From: Gammaproteobacteria bacterium RIFCSPHIGHO2_02_FULL_42_43
Lineage (GTDB): Bacteria; Pseudomonadota; Gammaproteobacteria; Coxiellales; Coxiellaceae
Assembly (NCBI GenBank): GCA_001801425.1
Contig: MGXR01000004.1
Span: forward strand, 1 to 64,000
DNA: 64,000 bases
Direction of reading: 5' to 3'
The notes beneath the pieces were generated by a model. It ran no database searches. It was not told the origin of the DNA and saw only the letters and a program-made list of their open reading frames with translations. Position 1 is the stretch's first letter. Each line of letters begins with the position of its first letter. This document shows, piece after piece, positions 62,646 through 64,000 of the stretch. The position numbers were made by a program, and so were the translations under genes.

Positions 62646-63257
62646 TCAATGAGCACCAGCGAGACGCGTTTCTAATTTCTGCAACGCTGGCACAGTAAAT
62701 AATATTTTCTCAAATGACAGCAAATTCACGGGATCAACCTCTTCAGAATGACACACTGCAACATTCGGCAAATTTCTCGCTGCCAATTGCAAATTCTGAT
62801 TATCACCATCCAAAATAATTAAAACGTTATCAATTTTTAACTCACCGAGATAACTCACCAACTCTTTTGTTTTTGGCGCTTTCAATTGTATTTCTTTTGT
62901 GAGCATCAAACGATCTTGGCGCAATAATTCTGACAAAATAACGCGAACACCTTTTCGATACATTTTTTTGTTTATTTTTTGCGAAAAACTTCTGGGTTTT
63001 GCAGCGAAAGTGACACCGCCGCCACGCCACAACGGACCACGTGATGTACCTGCACGTGCACGACCTGTGCCTTTTTGTTTCCAAGGTTTCGCACCACCAC
63101 CTCTGACTTCTGCGCGTGTTTTTTGTGCTTTGGTTCCTTGACGCGCGCCCGATAAATGCGCGGTCACCACTTGGTGCACAAGACCTTCATTATATTCACA
63201 GGCAAAAATGTCATCAGAAACATTGACTGACGCGCCGCCTTGTACTGTTATTTTCAT
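62646..63257 (-). CDS. rplD: 50S ribosomal protein L4
   Basis: The 203-aa L4 contains [20 protein letters not shown], the exit-tunnel loop [23 protein letters not shown]. In E. coli L4 also attenuates the S10 operon. It overlaps rplC by four bases and is 16 bases from rplW. Confidence 0.97.
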   Translation of the reverse strand: MKITVQGGASVNVSDDIFACEYNEGLVHQVVTAHLSGARQGTKAQKTRAEVRGGGAKPWKQKGTGRARAGTSRGPLWRGGGVTFAAKPRSFSQKINKKMYRKGVRVILSELLRQDRLMLTKEIQLKAPKTKELVSYLGELKIDNVLIILDGDNQNLQLAARNLPNVAVCHSEEVDPVNLLSFEKILFTVPALQKLETRLAGAH

Positions 63258-63910
63258 TTGCGCGTTCCTTTTTTATGTTTGACGGTTGGGTACAGCATCA
63301 CAAAACCACTGATAGCACCAGGAATCGCACCTTTAACTAAGATACAATTCAATTCTTTATTCACCTGAATGACTTCTTGATTGATGGCACTTCGTTTTAC
63401 ATCACCCAAATGACCTGCCATTTTTTTGCCTTTAAATACGCGGCCCGGTGTTTGACGTTGACCTGTTGAGCCAGGCGCGCGGTGTGATAACGAATTACCG
63501 TGCGTGGCATCTTGCATGGTGAAATGGTGACGCTTGATCACACCGGAAAATCCTTTACCTTTTGCTGTACCTTGAACATCAACAAACTGACCTGGCTGAA
63601 ACATTTCCACCGTCAGTAAATCACCCACTTTTTTATTTTCTAACGCTGATGAGTCAACGCGAAATTCACGCAATAACAAACCTGCTTCAACAGACGCTTT
63701 TGCAAAATGGCCAGCTTGCGCTTTATTCACACGCGACGATTTTTTGCTGCCCATTGTTACTTGCAACGCAGTATAACCATCGGGATCGTTGGTTTTAATT
63801 TGTGTGATGCGATTCGGCATCACTTCGATAACAGTGACGGGAATACTTTCACCCGCTTCTGTAAATACACGCGTCATTCCGCGTTTTTGCCCAACTAAAC
63901 CCAATGTCAT
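63254..63910 (-). CDS. rplC: 50S ribosomal protein L3
   Basis: From the ATG at 63910 ([20 protein letters not shown] nine bases upstream) this has 218 aa. Motif [24 protein letters not shown] and [17 protein letters not shown] are characteristic. It should be preceded by rpsJ outside the window; repeat sequence lies between them. Confidence 0.97.
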   Translation of the reverse strand: MTLGLVGQKRGMTRVFTEAGESIPVTVIEVMPNRITQIKTNDPDGYTALQVTMGSKKSSRVNKAQAGHFAKASVEAGLLLREFRVDSSALENKKVGDLLTVEMFQPGQFVDVQGTAKGKGFSGVIKRHHFTMQDATHGNSLSHRAPGSTGQRQTPGRVFKGKKMAGHLGDVKRSAINQEVIQVNKELNCILVKGAIPGAISGFVMLYPTVKHKKGTRK

Positions 63911-63936
63911 GTTATTCTCCAAAAAATTCGGGTGCT

Positions 63937-64000
63937 TTCACGCACTTGCTCCGTAAATAAAAATGATTTGCTTCGCAAATCCCGCTCGTTAACACTCGCG
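63937..64000. repeat. Hairpin repeat unit upstream of rplC
   Basis: TTCACGCACTTGCTCCG, then AAATGATTTGCTTCGCAAAT with the GATTTGC-TTC-GCAAATC hairpin, then CCCGCTCGTTAACACTCGCG match 49895-49960 closely and 58931-58986 almost exactly. It lies in the promoter-proximal region of the S10 operon between rplC and the expected rpsJ. The unit is cut by the window end. Confidence 0.8.

Overview
This window reads as the chromosome of a gammaproteobacterium with an AT-rich genome (not counted, by eye roughly 40 % GC). The gene orders uvrA/ssb, yraN-diaA-dolP, recG-ridA-spoT-rpoZ-gmk/rph, algC-dut/rpmB-rpmG and a complete S10-spc-alpha ribosomal block are all gammaproteobacterial. An ankyrin-repeat protein with a possible cysteine-protease-like C-terminal half, several orphan membrane proteins and many short palindromic intergenic repeats suggest a host-associated lineage such as the Legionellales/Coxiellaceae group. 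That placement is inference. No rRNA, tRNA, CRISPR array, prophage or classical transposase was seen.

Layout. 0-8.7 kb: ssb and an MFS transporter face uvrA. A DUF4143-type ATPase gene has been inserted between uvrA and yraN, leaving a 52-bp duplication on both sides. Then come yraN, diaA, dolP and an M50 peptidase. 8.7-15 kb: a long palindromic repeat, an ankyrin protein and a disordered partner gene, htpG with a good sigma-32-like promoter, and two paralogous outer-membrane beta-barrel genes, each with its own terminator. 15-25 kb: the stringent-response/nucleotide block (recG, ridA, spoT, rpoZ, gmk), rph, an orphan gene, xthA, a heptosyltransferase and pyrE. 25-30.6 kb: an accessory section with a cupin, nitronate monooxygenase, two carboxymuconolactone-decarboxylase-like proteins, a 56-aa rubredoxin, a pirin and a tautomerase, followed by two orphan membrane proteins. 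30.6-41.6 kb: housekeeping (algC, dut, rpmB, rpmG, ferredoxin, coaD, pcnB, arginase family, MarC, an AbrB/MazF toxin-antitoxin pair with visible operators, hemE, murB, an ABC-F ATPase).

41.7-49.9 kb: a 1503-aa secreted GH81 endo-beta-1,3-glucanase fused to three RTX modules, a Dus family tRNA-dihydrouridine synthase, a second DUF4143-type ATPase and an orphan membrane protein. 50-64 kb: the ribosomal cluster on the minus strand, running from rplC (63.9 kb) down to rplQ (50.1 kb), with secY, rpmJ (37 aa) and rpoA. Its spacers are unusually rich in short GC-rich repeats, including a four-copy tandem array between rplN and rpsQ.

The housekeeping genes cover translation, the cell envelope (murB, heptosyltransferase, dolP, OMPs), nucleotide supply and stress control. 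The accessory genes look like adaptations for interaction with a eukaryotic host or its polysaccharides and for handling reactive small molecules. The best candidates for something undescribed are the 52-bp duplication with its ATPase cassette, the rubredoxin/pirin/CMD/tautomerase cluster with an adjacent 45-aa ORF, and the hairpin repeat family in the ribosomal operon.
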